Assembly: GCA_020025575.1 (NCBI GenBank)
Contig: JAHHRW010000002.1
Coordinates: 144,203-208,202 of the forward strand
Direction: 5' to 3'
Length of the DNA: 64,000 nt
Origin: Oscillospiraceae bacterium
GTDB taxonomy: Bacteria; Bacillota; Clostridia; Oscillospirales; Oscillospiraceae
The translations under genes and the position numbers were made by a program. Below, piece after piece: positions 10,009 through 17,761 of this stretch (position 1 is its first letter; each line of letters starts with the position of its first letter). The notes under the pieces were generated by a model. That model worked only from the letters and a program-made list of their open reading frames with translations. It had not been told where the DNA came from and searched no databases.

Positions 10009-10047
10009 GCCCCCCGTACTGATTTTCAGTCCGGGGGGCGGCTTTTT
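10009..10047 (+). terminator. Rho-independent terminator after rsgA
   Basis: A GC-rich stem of about 14 pairs (GCCCCCCGTACTGA with TCAGTCCGGGGGGC, one mismatch) starts six bases after the rsgA stop. A run of five T follows. It separates the housekeeping cluster from the ribosomal superoperon. Confidence 0.93.
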
Positions 10048-10173
10048 ATGGATATGGTACACCATATTTCAGCGCGGACAGGGAAGGAAACGGTGGAAAT
10101 TGGCCCTAAAAATGGTTTCTCCATTTTGACTGAATTTCATATGAAAACTTTGTGGTATTTTCTGAAATTGTGG

Positions 10174-10202
10174 TTGACAAAGGGGAAATGATGTGGTATC
10201 AT
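10174..10202 (+). promoter_or_regulatory. Main sigma-A promoter of the ribosomal protein superoperon
   Basis: A perfect TTGACA (10174-10179), a 17-base spacer and TATCAT (10197-10202) form the strongest promoter-like sequence in this part of the window. Transcription would start near 10209 and leave a leader of about 260 bases before rpsJ. The 10048-10173 stretch upstream holds no gene that I can support. Confidence 0.85.
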
Positions 10203-10208
10203 GGTTGA

Positions 10209-10468
10209 GCATGTGTGGGAAAGCTATGCATGCGATGCGATGATGCAGGAGATTGCGTCCTAGACGGTAACTTCTGCGGAGTATGTCCGGTCATCGGGCG
10301 GCTGAACTGTTCAGATTGCGCTTGCGTATATCGCTGCATCTGAAGGAGGGTCGGCTTGCGTCGGCCATTTTTCATAGGCTAGAATGATACGCACGGAGGC
10401 GCGGACAAATAGTTCACCGTACCCAGGCACGAAAGAAACTGAGTACGTTTTCAAGGAGGAAAACAACC
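10209..10468 (+). promoter_or_regulatory. Long 5' leader of the rpsJ operon
   Basis: About 260 untranslated bases separate the predicted transcription start from the rpsJ start codon. The leader contains several short GC-rich stems and, at 10349-10372, a hairpin with a U-run that could act as an attenuator. E. coli controls its S10 operon through L4 binding to the leader; long structured ribosomal-protein leaders also occur in Firmicutes. I cannot assign this leader to a named family without a covariance search, so the regulatory role is inferred from position and structure. Confidence 0.55.
10349..10372 (+). terminator. Attenuator-like hairpin in the rpsJ leader
   Basis: GGTCGGC and GTCGGCC form a seven-pair stem with a TTGC loop and two G-U pairs (10349-10366). 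ATTTTT follows. It lies inside the transcript, about 100 bases before rpsJ, which suggests conditional termination and not the end of a gene. Confidence 0.5.
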
Positions 10469-10780
10469 ATGGCAAACCAAGAAATGATCCGTATCAGACT
10501 GAAGGCTTATGATCACCAGCTGATCGACTCCAGCGCTGCAAAGATCGTGGAGACTGCTAAGCGCAATGGCGCTGCTGTTTCTGGCCCCATCCCTCTGCCC
10601 ACCAAGAAGGAAGTTGTGACGATCCTTCGCGCTGTCCACAAGTACAAGGATAGCCGTGAGCAGTTCGAGCGTAGAACCCACAAGAGATTGATCGATATTC
10701 TCAACCCCAATCAGAAGACTGTTGAGGCTCTGATGAGCCTGGATCTGCCTGCTGGCGTTGAGATTGAGATAAAGCTGTAA
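10469..10780 (+). CDS. rpsJ: 30S ribosomal protein S10
   Basis: S10 (NusE) is a 30S head protein that also takes part in transcription antitermination with NusB and NusG. The 103-residue sequence is canonical (IRIRLKAYDHQLIDSSAAKIVETAKRNG in part, VSGPIPLPTKK, and the RTHKRLIDI loop). An AAGGAGG site lies just before the ATG. It is the first gene of the superoperon and follows the long leader. Like all genes of this block it uses a strongly biased codon set (AAG, CGT, GCT, CTG), as expected for highly expressed genes. Confidence 0.98.
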   Translation: MANQEMIRIRLKAYDHQLIDSSAAKIVETAKRNGAAVSGPIPLPTKKEVVTILRAVHKYKDSREQFERRTHKRLIDILNPNQKTVEALMSLDLPAGVEIEIKL

Positions 10781-10900
10781 TTGCTCGTCACAATTATAGC
10801 TGCCCGCACTGTCTGGCATCGGGCGGACGGGTCATGTTGACATGGGATACCCAATGATCCTGAGTCAACCAATAACCTATTTTAAAAGGAGAAAACCAAA

Positions 10901-11620
10901 ATGCAGAAAGCAATCATCGGCAAAAAAGTGGGCATGACCCAGATCTTCGATGAGAGCGGCAAGGTCATCCCTGTCACTGTTGTAGAGGCAGGTCCCTGCG
11001 TTGTCACTCAGAAGAAGACTGTCGAGACCGACGGCTACACTGCCGTGCAGCTGGGCTTCGAAGACATCAAGGAGCACAAGCTGTCCAAGCCTGAGGCTGG
11101 CCATCTGAAGAAGGCTGGCGTTGAGGCAAAGCGTCACCTGAAGGAGTTCCGTCTGGAGAACGCAGCTGAGATGAATGTCGGCGACGTTGTCAAGGCTGAC
11201 GTCTTCACAGCAGGTGACAAGATTGACGTGACCGGCATCAGCAAGGGTCACGGCTATCAGGGCGTTATCAAGCGCCATGGCGCACATCGCACCGATATGA
11301 CTCACGGCGGCGGCCCTGTCCATCGCCATGCAGGTTCTATGGGTGCATCTTCTCATCAGTCCCGTATCTTCCCCGGCAAGATTGGCGCCGGTCAGATGGG
11401 CAATGAGCAGGTTACCATCGAGAACCTGGATATCGTTCAGGTTGATGCAGAGCTGAACATGATCGCAATCCGCGGTGCCATTCCTGGCCCCAAGGGCGGT
11501 CTGGTCTTCATCCGCAACACCGTTAAGAACAACAAGGTCAAGAATGTCGAAACCGGCATCAGCAAGAACCCGCAGAAGGCTTCCGGCAGAAACCCCCAGA
11601 AGGCTTCCGCAAGAGGCTAA
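10901..11620 (+). CDS. rplC: 50S ribosomal protein L3
   Basis: L3 binds 23S rRNA near the peptidyl transferase centre and starts 50S assembly. The start MQKAIIGKKVGMTQIFDE and the central loop HRHAGSMGASSHQSRIFPG are diagnostic. At 239 residues it is longer than the usual ~210; the extra length is a C-terminal tail with two tandem NPQKAS units (about residues 222-236). It is separated from rpsJ by a 120-base gap that contains a weak GCCCG/CGGGC hairpin, wider than most gaps in this operon. Confidence 0.97.
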   Translation: MQKAIIGKKVGMTQIFDESGKVIPVTVVEAGPCVVTQKKTVETDGYTAVQLGFEDIKEHKLSKPEAGHLKKAGVEAKRHLKEFRLENAAEMNVGDVVKADVFTAGDKIDVTGISKGHGYQGVIKRHGAHRTDMTHGGGPVHRHAGSMGASSHQSRIFPGKIGAGQMGNEQVTIENLDIVQVDAELNMIAIRGAIPGPKGGLVFIRNTVKNNKVKNVETGISKNPQKASGRNPQKASARG

Positions 11621-11639
11621 GGAAAGGAGAGCTTAAATC

Positions 11640-12263
11640 ATGCCTAAGACTAATGTTTACGATATGTCCGGCAAGCAGGTCGGCGAGATCGAACTCTCCG
11701 CAGCTGTGTTCGGCATTGAGCCCAATGGCGCTGTTGTCCATGATGTGGTCAAGAACCACCTGGCAAACTGCCGTCAGGGCACTCAGTCCGCTCTGACCCG
11801 CGCCGAAGTTTCCGGCGGCGGCAGAAAGCCCTGGAGACAGAAGGGTACCGGTCGCGCTCGTCAGGGCAGCACCCGTGCTCCTCAGTGGACCCACGGCGGT
11901 ATCGTGTTCGCTCCCAAGCCCAGAGATTACAGCTACACCCTGAACAAGAAGGTGAAGCGTCTGGCTCTGAAGAGCGCTCTGTCCGCTAAGGCTCAGGACA
12001 ACAATGTTGTTGTCATCGACTCCATCAAGATGGATTCCGTTAAGACCAAGGACTTCGCTAACTTCCTGGGCGCAGTAGGCGCTGAGAAGAAGGCTCTGGT
12101 TGTTACCGCTGAGGCTGACCAGATCATCGTTAAGTCCGGCCGCAACATCCCCGGCTGCGCTGTCACCTTCGCCAACCTGATCAATGTCTACGACGTTGTC
12201 AATGCTAACAAGCTGGTTGTCGATCAGGCTGCTCTGGCCAAGATCGAGGAGGTATTCGCATAA
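11640..12263 (+). CDS. rplD: 50S ribosomal protein L4
   Basis: L4 lines the nascent peptide tunnel through its long loop, seen here as GGGRKPWRQKGTGRARQGS. In E. coli it also represses the S10 operon by binding the leader, which makes it the natural candidate ligand for the leader upstream of rpsJ, although that is not shown here. The length of 207 residues is standard. The stop overlaps the rplW start by one base (TAATG), implying coupled translation. Confidence 0.97.
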   Translation: MPKTNVYDMSGKQVGEIELSAAVFGIEPNGAVVHDVVKNHLANCRQGTQSALTRAEVSGGGRKPWRQKGTGRARQGSTRAPQWTHGGIVFAPKPRDYSYTLNKKVKRLALKSALSAKAQDNNVVVIDSIKMDSVKTKDFANFLGAVGAEKKALVVTAEADQIIVKSGRNIPGCAVTFANLINVYDVVNANKLVVDQAALAKIEEVFA

Positions 12264-12556
12264 TGAACGCTTACGATATCGTTAGAAGACCGGTTATCAC
12301 CGAGCAGTCCATGGAGGCTGTCGCTGATAAGAAGTACGTTTTCATGGTTGATGTCAACGCCAACAAGACCGAGATCAAGGCCGCTGTGGAAGAGATCTTC
12401 GGTGTCAAGGTTGCAAAGGTCAACACCATTCGTATGCAGGGTAAGATGAAGCGCACCGGTGCTTATCCCGCAGGCCGCCGTCCTGAGTTCAAGAAGGCTG
12501 TCGTTACCCTGACTGCTGACTCCAAGACCATCGAGTTCTTCGAGGGTATGGTCTAA
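12263..12556 (+). CDS. rplW: 50S ribosomal protein L23
   Basis: L23 sits at the tunnel exit and is the docking site for trigger factor and SRP. The 97-residue protein shows the family pattern AYDIVRRPVITEQSM, FMVDVNANKTEIKAAVE and a C-terminal strand ending FFEGMV. It begins within the rplD stop codon. The rRNA-binding loop around GKMKRTGAYPAGRRPEFKKA is intact. Confidence 0.97.
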   Translation: MNAYDIVRRPVITEQSMEAVADKKYVFMVDVNANKTEIKAAVEEIFGVKVAKVNTIRMQGKMKRTGAYPAGRRPEFKKAVVTLTADSKTIEFFEGMV

Positions 12557-12586
12557 ACCACATCTCAATAAAGGAGTAAACGCAAA

Positions 12587-13423
12587 ATGGCTATTAAAAC
12601 TTTTAAGCCTTATACCCCCGCTCGCCGGGGCATGACTGTCTCCGCTTTTGAAGGCGTGGACAAGAAGGCAAAACCTGAGCGTAGCCTGGTTGAGACCCTG
12701 AAGAAACACTCCGGTCGCAACAGCTACGGTCACATCACCGTCCGTCATCGCGGCGGCGGCAATAAGAAGAAGTATCGTATTATCGACTTCAAGCGTCAGA
12801 AGACTGACATGCCTGCAACCGTGCAGCGCATCGAGTACGATCCCAACCGTTCCGCTTTCATCGCTCTGGTGAAATACGAGGACAACACTCTGAGCTACAT
12901 CCTGGCTCCCAACGGCCTGAAGGCTGGCGACGTGGTTATCTCTTCCGCTACCGCCGACATCAAGCCCGGCAACTGCCTGCCCATCGCCAACATTCCTGTT
13001 GGTACTGTTATCCACAATGTGGAGCTGCAGCCTGGCTACGGCGCACAGCTGGTTCGTTCCGCTGGTACCGCTGCTCAGCTGATGGCTAAGGAAGGCGACC
13101 TGGCTCAGGTTCGTCTGCCCTCCGGCGAAGTTCGTTACGTCCGTACCAACTGCACCGCTTGCATTGGTCAGGTCGGCAACACCGACCACGAGAACGTCCA
13201 CATCGGTAAGGCTGGCCGTACCCGTCATATGGGTATCCGTCCCACCGTTCGTGGTTCCGTTATGAACCCCTGTGACCACCCCCACGGTGGTGGTGAGGGC
13301 CGCGCACCTGTCGGCCGCTCCGGACCTGTTACTCCCTGGGGTAAGCCTGCACTGGGTTACAAGACTCGCAAGACCAAGAACCGCACCGACAAGTTCATTG
13401 TCAAGCGTAGAAACAGCAAGTAA
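12587..13423 (+). CDS. rplB: 50S ribosomal protein L2
   Basis: L2 is needed for subunit association and supports peptidyl transferase activity. The 278-residue sequence has the SH3-like and OB domains and the conserved C-terminal stretch NPCDHPHGGGEGRAP with the functionally important histidine. The start MAIKTFKPYTPARRGMTV is canonical and follows an AAAGGAG site. It is the fifth gene of the operon. Confidence 0.98.
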   Translation: MAIKTFKPYTPARRGMTVSAFEGVDKKAKPERSLVETLKKHSGRNSYGHITVRHRGGGNKKKYRIIDFKRQKTDMPATVQRIEYDPNRSAFIALVKYEDNTLSYILAPNGLKAGDVVISSATADIKPGNCLPIANIPVGTVIHNVELQPGYGAQLVRSAGTAAQLMAKEGDLAQVRLPSGEVRYVRTNCTACIGQVGNTDHENVHIGKAGRTRHMGIRPTVRGSVMNPCDHPHGGGEGRAPVGRSGPVTPWGKPALGYKTRKTKNRTDKFIVKRRNSK

Positions 13424-13435
13424 GGAGGAAATGAA

Positions 13436-13714
13436 ATGAGCAGAAGTATTAAAAAAGGCCCTTTCGTAGCTCCTGAGCTGTACAAGCGCGTTGAGGAGCT
13501 GAACAAGGCTGGCGAAAAGAAGGTTCTGAAGACCTGGAGCAGATCTTCCACCATTTTCCCCTCCTTCGTTGGTCACACCATCGCTGTCCACGATGGCCGC
13601 AAGCATGTGCCCGTTTATGTCACTGAGGACATGGTCGGTCACAAGCTGGGCGAGTTTGTTCCTACCAGAACCTTCCGTGGTCACTCTGGCAGCAAGACTG
13701 CCAATAGCAAGTAA
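13436..13714 (+). CDS. rpsS: 30S ribosomal protein S19
   Basis: S19 is a 30S head protein that contacts the A-site finger bridge with S13. Canonical segments are MSRSIKKGPFVAPELYKRV and FVGHTIAVHDGRKHVPVYV. The tail HSGSKTANSK is shorter than in some relatives but within the range of the family. It is 92 residues long and begins 12 bases after rplB with a GGAGG site. Confidence 0.98.
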   Translation: MSRSIKKGPFVAPELYKRVEELNKAGEKKVLKTWSRSSTIFPSFVGHTIAVHDGRKHVPVYVTEDMVGHKLGEFVPTRTFRGHSGSKTANSK

Positions 13715-13726
13715 GGAGGTACTGAA

Positions 13727-14062
13727 ATGGAAGTTTTTGCACATGTAAAGTACGTCCGCATGTCTCCCCGTAAGGTGAAGCTGGTTTGCGACATGATCCG
13801 GGGCAAGGACGTTAAGACCGCTGCCGCATATCTGAGCCAGACCTCTAAGGCTGCTTGTGAGCCCATGGCTAAGCTGCTGAAGAGCGCTGTGGCAAATGCC
13901 GAGCACAACAACGGCATGAATGCGGATAACCTGTATGTCTCCACTGTGATCGCTAACCCCGGCCCTGTGCTGAAGCGCGGCAGAATCGCATCCAGACGCG
14001 GTTTCGTTCGTATTCTCAAGAGAACCACTCACATCACCATCGGTGTGAGCGAGAAGGCTTAA
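13727..14062 (+). CDS. rplV: 50S ribosomal protein L22
   Basis: L22 contributes a beta-hairpin to the exit tunnel and is a site of macrolide resistance mutations. The start MEVFAHVKYVRMSPRKVKL and the hairpin region around GRIASRRGFVRILKRTTH are recognisable. The protein has 111 residues. It starts 12 bases after rpsS behind a GGAGG site. Confidence 0.97.
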   Translation: MEVFAHVKYVRMSPRKVKLVCDMIRGKDVKTAAAYLSQTSKAACEPMAKLLKSAVANAEHNNGMNADNLYVSTVIANPGPVLKRGRIASRRGFVRILKRTTHITIGVSEKA

Positions 14063-14074
14063 CAGGAGGTAGCT

Positions 14075-14839
14075 ATGGGACAGAAAGTTAATCCCCATGG
14101 TCTGCGCGTTGGCGTTATTAAGGATTGGGATTCCCGCTGGTACGCCCGTGAAGACAAGGTTGGCGATCTGGTTGTTGAAGATTTCAACATCAGAAAGTAT
14201 CTGAAGAATAAGCTTTACTCCGCTGGCGTTGCAAAGATCGAGATCGAGCGCAGCAACGGCAAGGTAAAGATCAACATCGTTTGCTCTCGCCCCGGCGTTG
14301 TCATCGGCAAGGCTGGCGCTGAGATCGAGAACCTGCGTAAGGATATGGAAGCCCGTCTGGGCAAGAGCGTTGCTCTGAATATCATCGAGGTTCGCAGCCC
14401 TGACCTGAATGCACAGCTGGTTGCCGAGAACATCGCTCAGCAGCTGGAGAAGCGTATCAGCTTCCGCCGTGCAATGAAGAAGGCTATGCAGCAGGCTACT
14501 CGCCTGGGTGCCAAGGGCATCAAGGTTACCTGTGCTGGCCGTCTGGGCGGTGCTGAAATCGCTCGTTCTGAGAGCTATCACGAAGGTACCATTCCTCTGC
14601 AGACCATCCGTGCTGACATCGAGTACGGTTTTGCTGAGGCTGCTACCACTTATGGCCGCATCGGCGTTAAGGTGTGGATCTACAAGGGCGAAGTCCTGAA
14701 CACCACTCTGCGCGCTGCTGCTCCCGAGCCCGCTCCCCGTGAGCGCCGTGAGCGTCGCGACCGTCGCAACGGTGATCGCCGCAACGATCGTCGTCAGGGC
14801 GACAGAAGAAACTATAACCGCGAAGGAGGTAACCGCTAA
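14075..14839 (+). CDS. rpsC: 30S ribosomal protein S3
   Basis: S3 forms part of the mRNA entry tunnel. It starts MGQKVNPHGLRVGVIKDWD and has the type II KH domain motif VVIGKAGAEIENLRKDM near residue 75. The last ~35 residues form a highly basic Arg/Asn/Asp-rich tail, longer and more repetitive than in the E. coli protein. Its stop codon overlaps the rplP start by one base. Confidence 0.98.
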   Translation: MGQKVNPHGLRVGVIKDWDSRWYAREDKVGDLVVEDFNIRKYLKNKLYSAGVAKIEIERSNGKVKINIVCSRPGVVIGKAGAEIENLRKDMEARLGKSVALNIIEVRSPDLNAQLVAENIAQQLEKRISFRRAMKKAMQQATRLGAKGIKVTCAGRLGGAEIARSESYHEGTIPLQTIRADIEYGFAEAATTYGRIGVKVWIYKGEVLNTTLRAAAPEPAPRERRERRDRRNGDRRNDRRQGDRRNYNREGGNR

Positions 14840-15273
14840 TGCTGATGCCCAAAAGAGCTAAGTACCGCAAGGTGCAGCGTGGCCGTATGACCGGTACCGC
14901 CACCCGTGGTAATACCGTATCTTATGGTGAATTCGGCATCCAGGCTCTCGAGCCCGGCTGGATCACCGGTAACCAGATCGAGGCAGCCCGTGTTGCCATG
15001 ACCCGTTTCACCAAGCGTGGCGGTAAGGTCTGGATCAAGATTTTCCCCGACAAGCCTTACTCCAAGAAGGGCCTGGGTACTCGTATGGGTTCCGGTAAGG
15101 GCGCTCCCGAAGGTTGGGTTGCTGTGGTTAAGAACCAGAAGGTGATGTTCGAGATTGCCGGCGTATCTGAGGAAGTTGCCCGCGAGGCACTGAGACTTGC
15201 TCAGCATAAGCTGCCCATCAAGACCCGCATCATCAAGAAGGAAGAGCCTGTTACTGAGATTGGTGGTGAATAA
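14839..15273 (+). CDS. rplP: 50S ribosomal protein L16
   Basis: L16 helps position aminoacyl-tRNA in the 50S A site. The start MLMPKRAKYRKVQRGRM and the core loop KKGLGTRMGSGKGAPEGWV are conserved, including the arginine that is hydroxylated in some bacteria. It has 144 residues. It overlaps rpsC upstream and rpmC downstream by one base each, so translation is likely coupled through three genes. Confidence 0.98.
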   Translation: MLMPKRAKYRKVQRGRMTGTATRGNTVSYGEFGIQALEPGWITGNQIEAARVAMTRFTKRGGKVWIKIFPDKPYSKKGLGTRMGSGKGAPEGWVAVVKNQKVMFEIAGVSEEVAREALRLAQHKLPIKTRIIKKEEPVTEIGGE

Positions 15274-15470
15274 TGATGAAGGCAAAGGAAATCAAGAACC
15301 TGTCTGTTGAAGAGCTGAGCAAGAAGCTGGCAGACCTGAAGAAGGATCTGTTCATGCTCCGCATGCAGCATGCCACCAACCAGCTGGAAAACCCCATGCA
15401 GATTGCGGCAGTCAAGAAGGACATCGCCCGCGTCAAGACCATTATTCGTGAGAAAGAGACCAACGTCTGA
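15273..15470 (+). CDS. rpmC: 50S ribosomal protein L29
   Basis: L29 is a small helical-hairpin protein near the tunnel exit beside L23. The 65 residues include KAKEIKNLSVEELSKKL and LRMQHATNQLENPMQI, the family signature. The first codons read ATG ATG and either could be used. It begins in the rplP stop codon. Confidence 0.96.
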   Translation: MMKAKEIKNLSVEELSKKLADLKKDLFMLRMQHATNQLENPMQIAAVKKDIARVKTIIREKETNV

Positions 15471-15484
15471 GGAGGTAAGCAATT

Positions 15485-15748
15485 ATGAATGAAATGAATA
15501 GAGCTTTCCGCAAGACCAGAATTGGTACTGTTGTCTCCGATAAGATGGACAAGACCATTGTGGTTGCGGTTGAGGATAGCTATCAGCATCCTCTGTATAA
15601 GAAGACCATGAAGCGGACTTACAAGCTGAAGGCACACGACGAAAACAACGAGTGCGGCATCGGCGATACCGTTGAGGTCATGGAGACTCGTCCCCTGTCC
15701 AAGGACAAGAGATGGAGACTCATCAATATCATTGAAAAGGCTAAGTAA
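15485..15748 (+). CDS. rpsQ: 30S ribosomal protein S17
   Basis: S17 is an early-binding 30S protein with an OB fold. Diagnostic segments are RIGTVVSDKMDKTIVVAVE, HPLYKKTMKRTYKLKAHDE and ETRPLSKDKRWRLINII. The 87-residue length is standard and a GGAGG site precedes the start. Confidence 0.97.
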   Translation: MNEMNRAFRKTRIGTVVSDKMDKTIVVAVEDSYQHPLYKKTMKRTYKLKAHDENNECGIGDTVEVMETRPLSKDKRWRLINIIEKAK

Positions 15749-15763
15749 GGAGGTCGGACAACT

Positions 15764-16132
15764 ATGGTACAAATGGAAAGCTATCTGAAGGTTGCCGACA
15801 ACACCGGCGCTAAGGAAATCCACACCATTCGTGTCCTGGGCGGCTCCAAGCGTAAGTACGGTAACATCGGTGATGTCATCGTTGCTTCCGTTCGCAAGGC
15901 TTCTCCCGGCGGCACTGTGAAGAAGGGTGATGTCGTTAAGGCTGTCATCGTCCGTACCAAGCGTGGTGTCCGTCGTGAGGATGGCACCTACGTTCGTTTC
16001 GACGAGAATGCTGCCGTTATCATCAAGGACGACAAGAATCCCCGTGGCACCCGTATCTTTGGACCGGTGGCACGTGAGCTGCGTGACAGAGACTACATGA
16101 AGATCCTGTCTCTGGCTCCCGAAGTCATCTAA
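15764..16132 (+). CDS. rplN: 50S ribosomal protein L14
   Basis: L14 forms an intersubunit bridge and is the binding site of the silencing factor RsfS. The sequence (122 residues) starts MVQMESYLKVADNTGAKEI and has the conserved GNIGDVIVASVRKASPGG segment. It begins 15 bases after rpsQ with a strong AAGGAGG site. Confidence 0.98.
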   Translation: MVQMESYLKVADNTGAKEIHTIRVLGGSKRKYGNIGDVIVASVRKASPGGTVKKGDVVKAVIVRTKRGVRREDGTYVRFDENAAVIIKDDKNPRGTRIFGPVARELRDRDYMKILSLAPEVI

Positions 16133-16147
16133 TGGGGGTACTGAAGG

Positions 16148-16453
16148 ATGAACATTAAGAAGAATGATACCGTTATTGTCCTGTCCGGTAAGGACAAGGG
16201 CGTTAAGGGCAAGGTCCTGGTGGCCATGCCCGCCGAGAACAAGGTCATTGTCGAGGGTGTTAACGTCGCCACTTGCCACACCAAGCCCCGTAAGCAGGGC
16301 GAGACCGGTGGCATCGTGAAGAAGGAAACCCCCATCCGTACCTGCAAGGTCGCTCTGTTCTGCGACAAGTGCGGTAAGGGTGTCCGTGTCGGTCACAAGA
16401 TCGACGGCGACAAGAAGGTCCGCGTTTGCCGCAAGTGCGGCGCCGAAATCTAA
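16148..16453 (+). CDS. rplX: 50S ribosomal protein L24
   Basis: L24 initiates 50S assembly. The N-terminal KOW motif is clear (DTVIVLSGKDKGVKGKVLV). The C-terminal third carries a complete zinc-ribbon pattern, CDKCG followed by CRKCG about 20 residues later, which marks the zinc-binding paralogue form. The length is 101 residues. Together with S14 type Z and L36 this gives three potentially zinc-dependent ribosomal proteins in the cluster. Confidence 0.97.
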   Translation: MNIKKNDTVIVLSGKDKGVKGKVLVAMPAENKVIVEGVNVATCHTKPRKQGETGGIVKKETPIRTCKVALFCDKCGKGVRVGHKIDGDKKVRVCRKCGAEI

Positions 16454-16471
16454 TGAAGGAGGAGTAAATCA

Positions 16472-17017
16472 ATGAATGCACCTAGAATGAAAGTTCAGTA
16501 CACTGAAGAGATCGCTCCTTCCCTGATGAAGAAGTTCGGTTATAAGAGCGTTATGCAGATCCCCAAGCTGGACAAGGTTGTTATCAACGTCGGCTGCGGC
16601 GAGAGCAAGAACAACGCCAAGGAGATTGAAGCAATTGTTAAGGATCTGGGCATCATCACCGGCCAGAAGGCTGTGATCTGCAAGGCTCGTAAGTCCGTTG
16701 CAAACTTCAAGCTCCGTGAGGGCGAAAATGTTGGTGTTAAGGTTACCCTGCGTGGTGCCAAGATGTACGAGTTCCTGGACCGTCTGTTCAGCATTGCGCT
16801 GCCCCGTGTCCGTGACTTCCGTGGCATCAACCCCAACAGCTTTGACGGCCGTGGCAACTATGCCTTCGGTCTGAAGGAACAGCTGATCTTCCCTGAAATC
16901 GAGTACGACCAGGTGGACAAGATCCGTGGTATGGATATCTGCATCTGCACCACTGCTACCACCGATGAGGAAGCCAAGGAGCTGCTCAGCCAGCTCGGCG
17001 CTCCCTTCTACGCTTGA
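16472..17017 (+). CDS. rplE: 50S ribosomal protein L5
   Basis: L5 binds 5S rRNA with L18 and contacts S13 across the subunit interface. Family segments IPKLDKVVINVGCGESKNN, GQKAVICKARKSVANFKLR and IALPRVRDFRGINPNSFD are present. The 181-residue length is typical. It follows rplX by 18 bases with an AAGGAGGAG site. Confidence 0.98.
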   Translation: MNAPRMKVQYTEEIAPSLMKKFGYKSVMQIPKLDKVVINVGCGESKNNAKEIEAIVKDLGIITGQKAVICKARKSVANFKLREGENVGVKVTLRGAKMYEFLDRLFSIALPRVRDFRGINPNSFDGRGNYAFGLKEQLIFPEIEYDQVDKIRGMDICICTTATTDEEAKELLSQLGAPFYA

Positions 17018-17031
17018 TTGGAGGAACGAAC

Positions 17032-17217
17032 ATGGCAAAGAAGTCTATGATTCTGAAGCAGCAGGCTGAGCCCAAGTTCTCCAGCCGCCGCTACAACCGC
17101 TGCAAGATCTGCGGCAGACCCCATGCATACCTGCGCGACTACGGCGTTTGCCGTATTTGCTTCCGTGAACTGGCCTACAAGGGCGAGATTCCCGGTGTTC
17201 GCAAGGCTAGCTGGTAA
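17032..17217 (+). CDS. rpsZ: 30S ribosomal protein S14 type Z
   Basis: This is the short zinc-binding form of S14 (61 residues) with CKICG and CRICF as the four zinc ligands. The start used is the ATG at 17032 (MAKKSMILKQQ), behind TTGGAGG. A frame beginning at 17014 would add six residues across the rplE stop. An unusually long 133-base gap follows before rpsH. Confidence 0.96.
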   Translation: MAKKSMILKQQAEPKFSSRRYNRCKICGRPHAYLRDYGVCRICFRELAYKGEIPGVRKASW

Positions 17218-17350
17218 GGTCGACTTATAATGTAAAATAGGCACGGGAAGTCGGGTGAAGATGGACTGATCCTCGAATTGGTCGCATTCACTCGATACCC
17301 CCTTGTCTTAACGGGTTTAGCCCGTAACTTCATTAAGGAGGATATTAAAC
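17218..17350 (+). other. Long intergenic spacer between rpsZ and rpsH with a hairpin
   Basis: This 133-base stretch stands out in an operon where most gaps are under 30 bases. It holds a short perfect stem (ACGGG with CCCGT, 17309-17325 region) and then a GGAGG site for rpsH. There is no T-run after the stem and no promoter-like pair that I trust. It may be a processing site or a translational control element for the S8 half of the operon. Confidence 0.4.
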
Positions 17351-17749
17351 ATGCAAATCACCGATCCCGTAGCAGATATGCTGACCCGTATCCGGAACGC
17401 TAACTCTGCAAAGCACGAAACTGTGGATGTCCCCGCTTCCAACCTGAAGAAGGCAATTGCTCAGATTCTGGTTGAGGAAGGCTACATCAAGTCTTTCTCC
17501 GTTGTTGACAACGGCAATCAGGGCATGATTCACATCACTCTGAAGTATTTGGCAAAGAAGCAGACCGTTATTTCCGGCCTGCGCCGTGTCTCCAAGCCCG
17601 GCCTGCGTGTGTACGCTGGCGCTGAGGAGCTGCCCAAGGTCCTGAAGGGTCTGGGTATCGCCATTGTCTCTACTTCCAAGGGCGTTATGACCGACAAGAA
17701 GGCACGCGAGCTGCACATCGGCGGCGAAGTGCTGGCATTTGTCTGGTAA
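17351..17749 (+). CDS. rpsH: 30S ribosomal protein S8
   Basis: S8 binds 16S rRNA helix 21 and, in E. coli, represses the spc operon. Recognisable segments are DPVADMLTRIRNANSAKHE, KRVSKPGLRVYAG-like (here RRVSKPGLRVYAG) and the C-terminal STSKGVMTDKKARELHIGG. The length is 132 residues. It follows the long spacer described separately. Confidence 0.98.
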   Translation: MQITDPVADMLTRIRNANSAKHETVDVPASNLKKAIAQILVEEGYIKSFSVVDNGNQGMIHITLKYLAKKQTVISGLRRVSKPGLRVYAGAEELPKVLKGLGIAIVSTSKGVMTDKKARELHIGGEVLAFVW

Positions 17750-17761
17750 GGAGGTTGCGGT

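Noticed and set aside
12224..14581. 785-residue open frame on the minus strand
   Set aside because: It lies antisense to rplW-rpsC. The strong codon bias of these genes leaves long open antisense frames; the translation is low-complexity and matches no family.
15251..16396. 381-residue minus-strand open frame
   Set aside because: Shadow of rpmC-rplX caused by codon bias.
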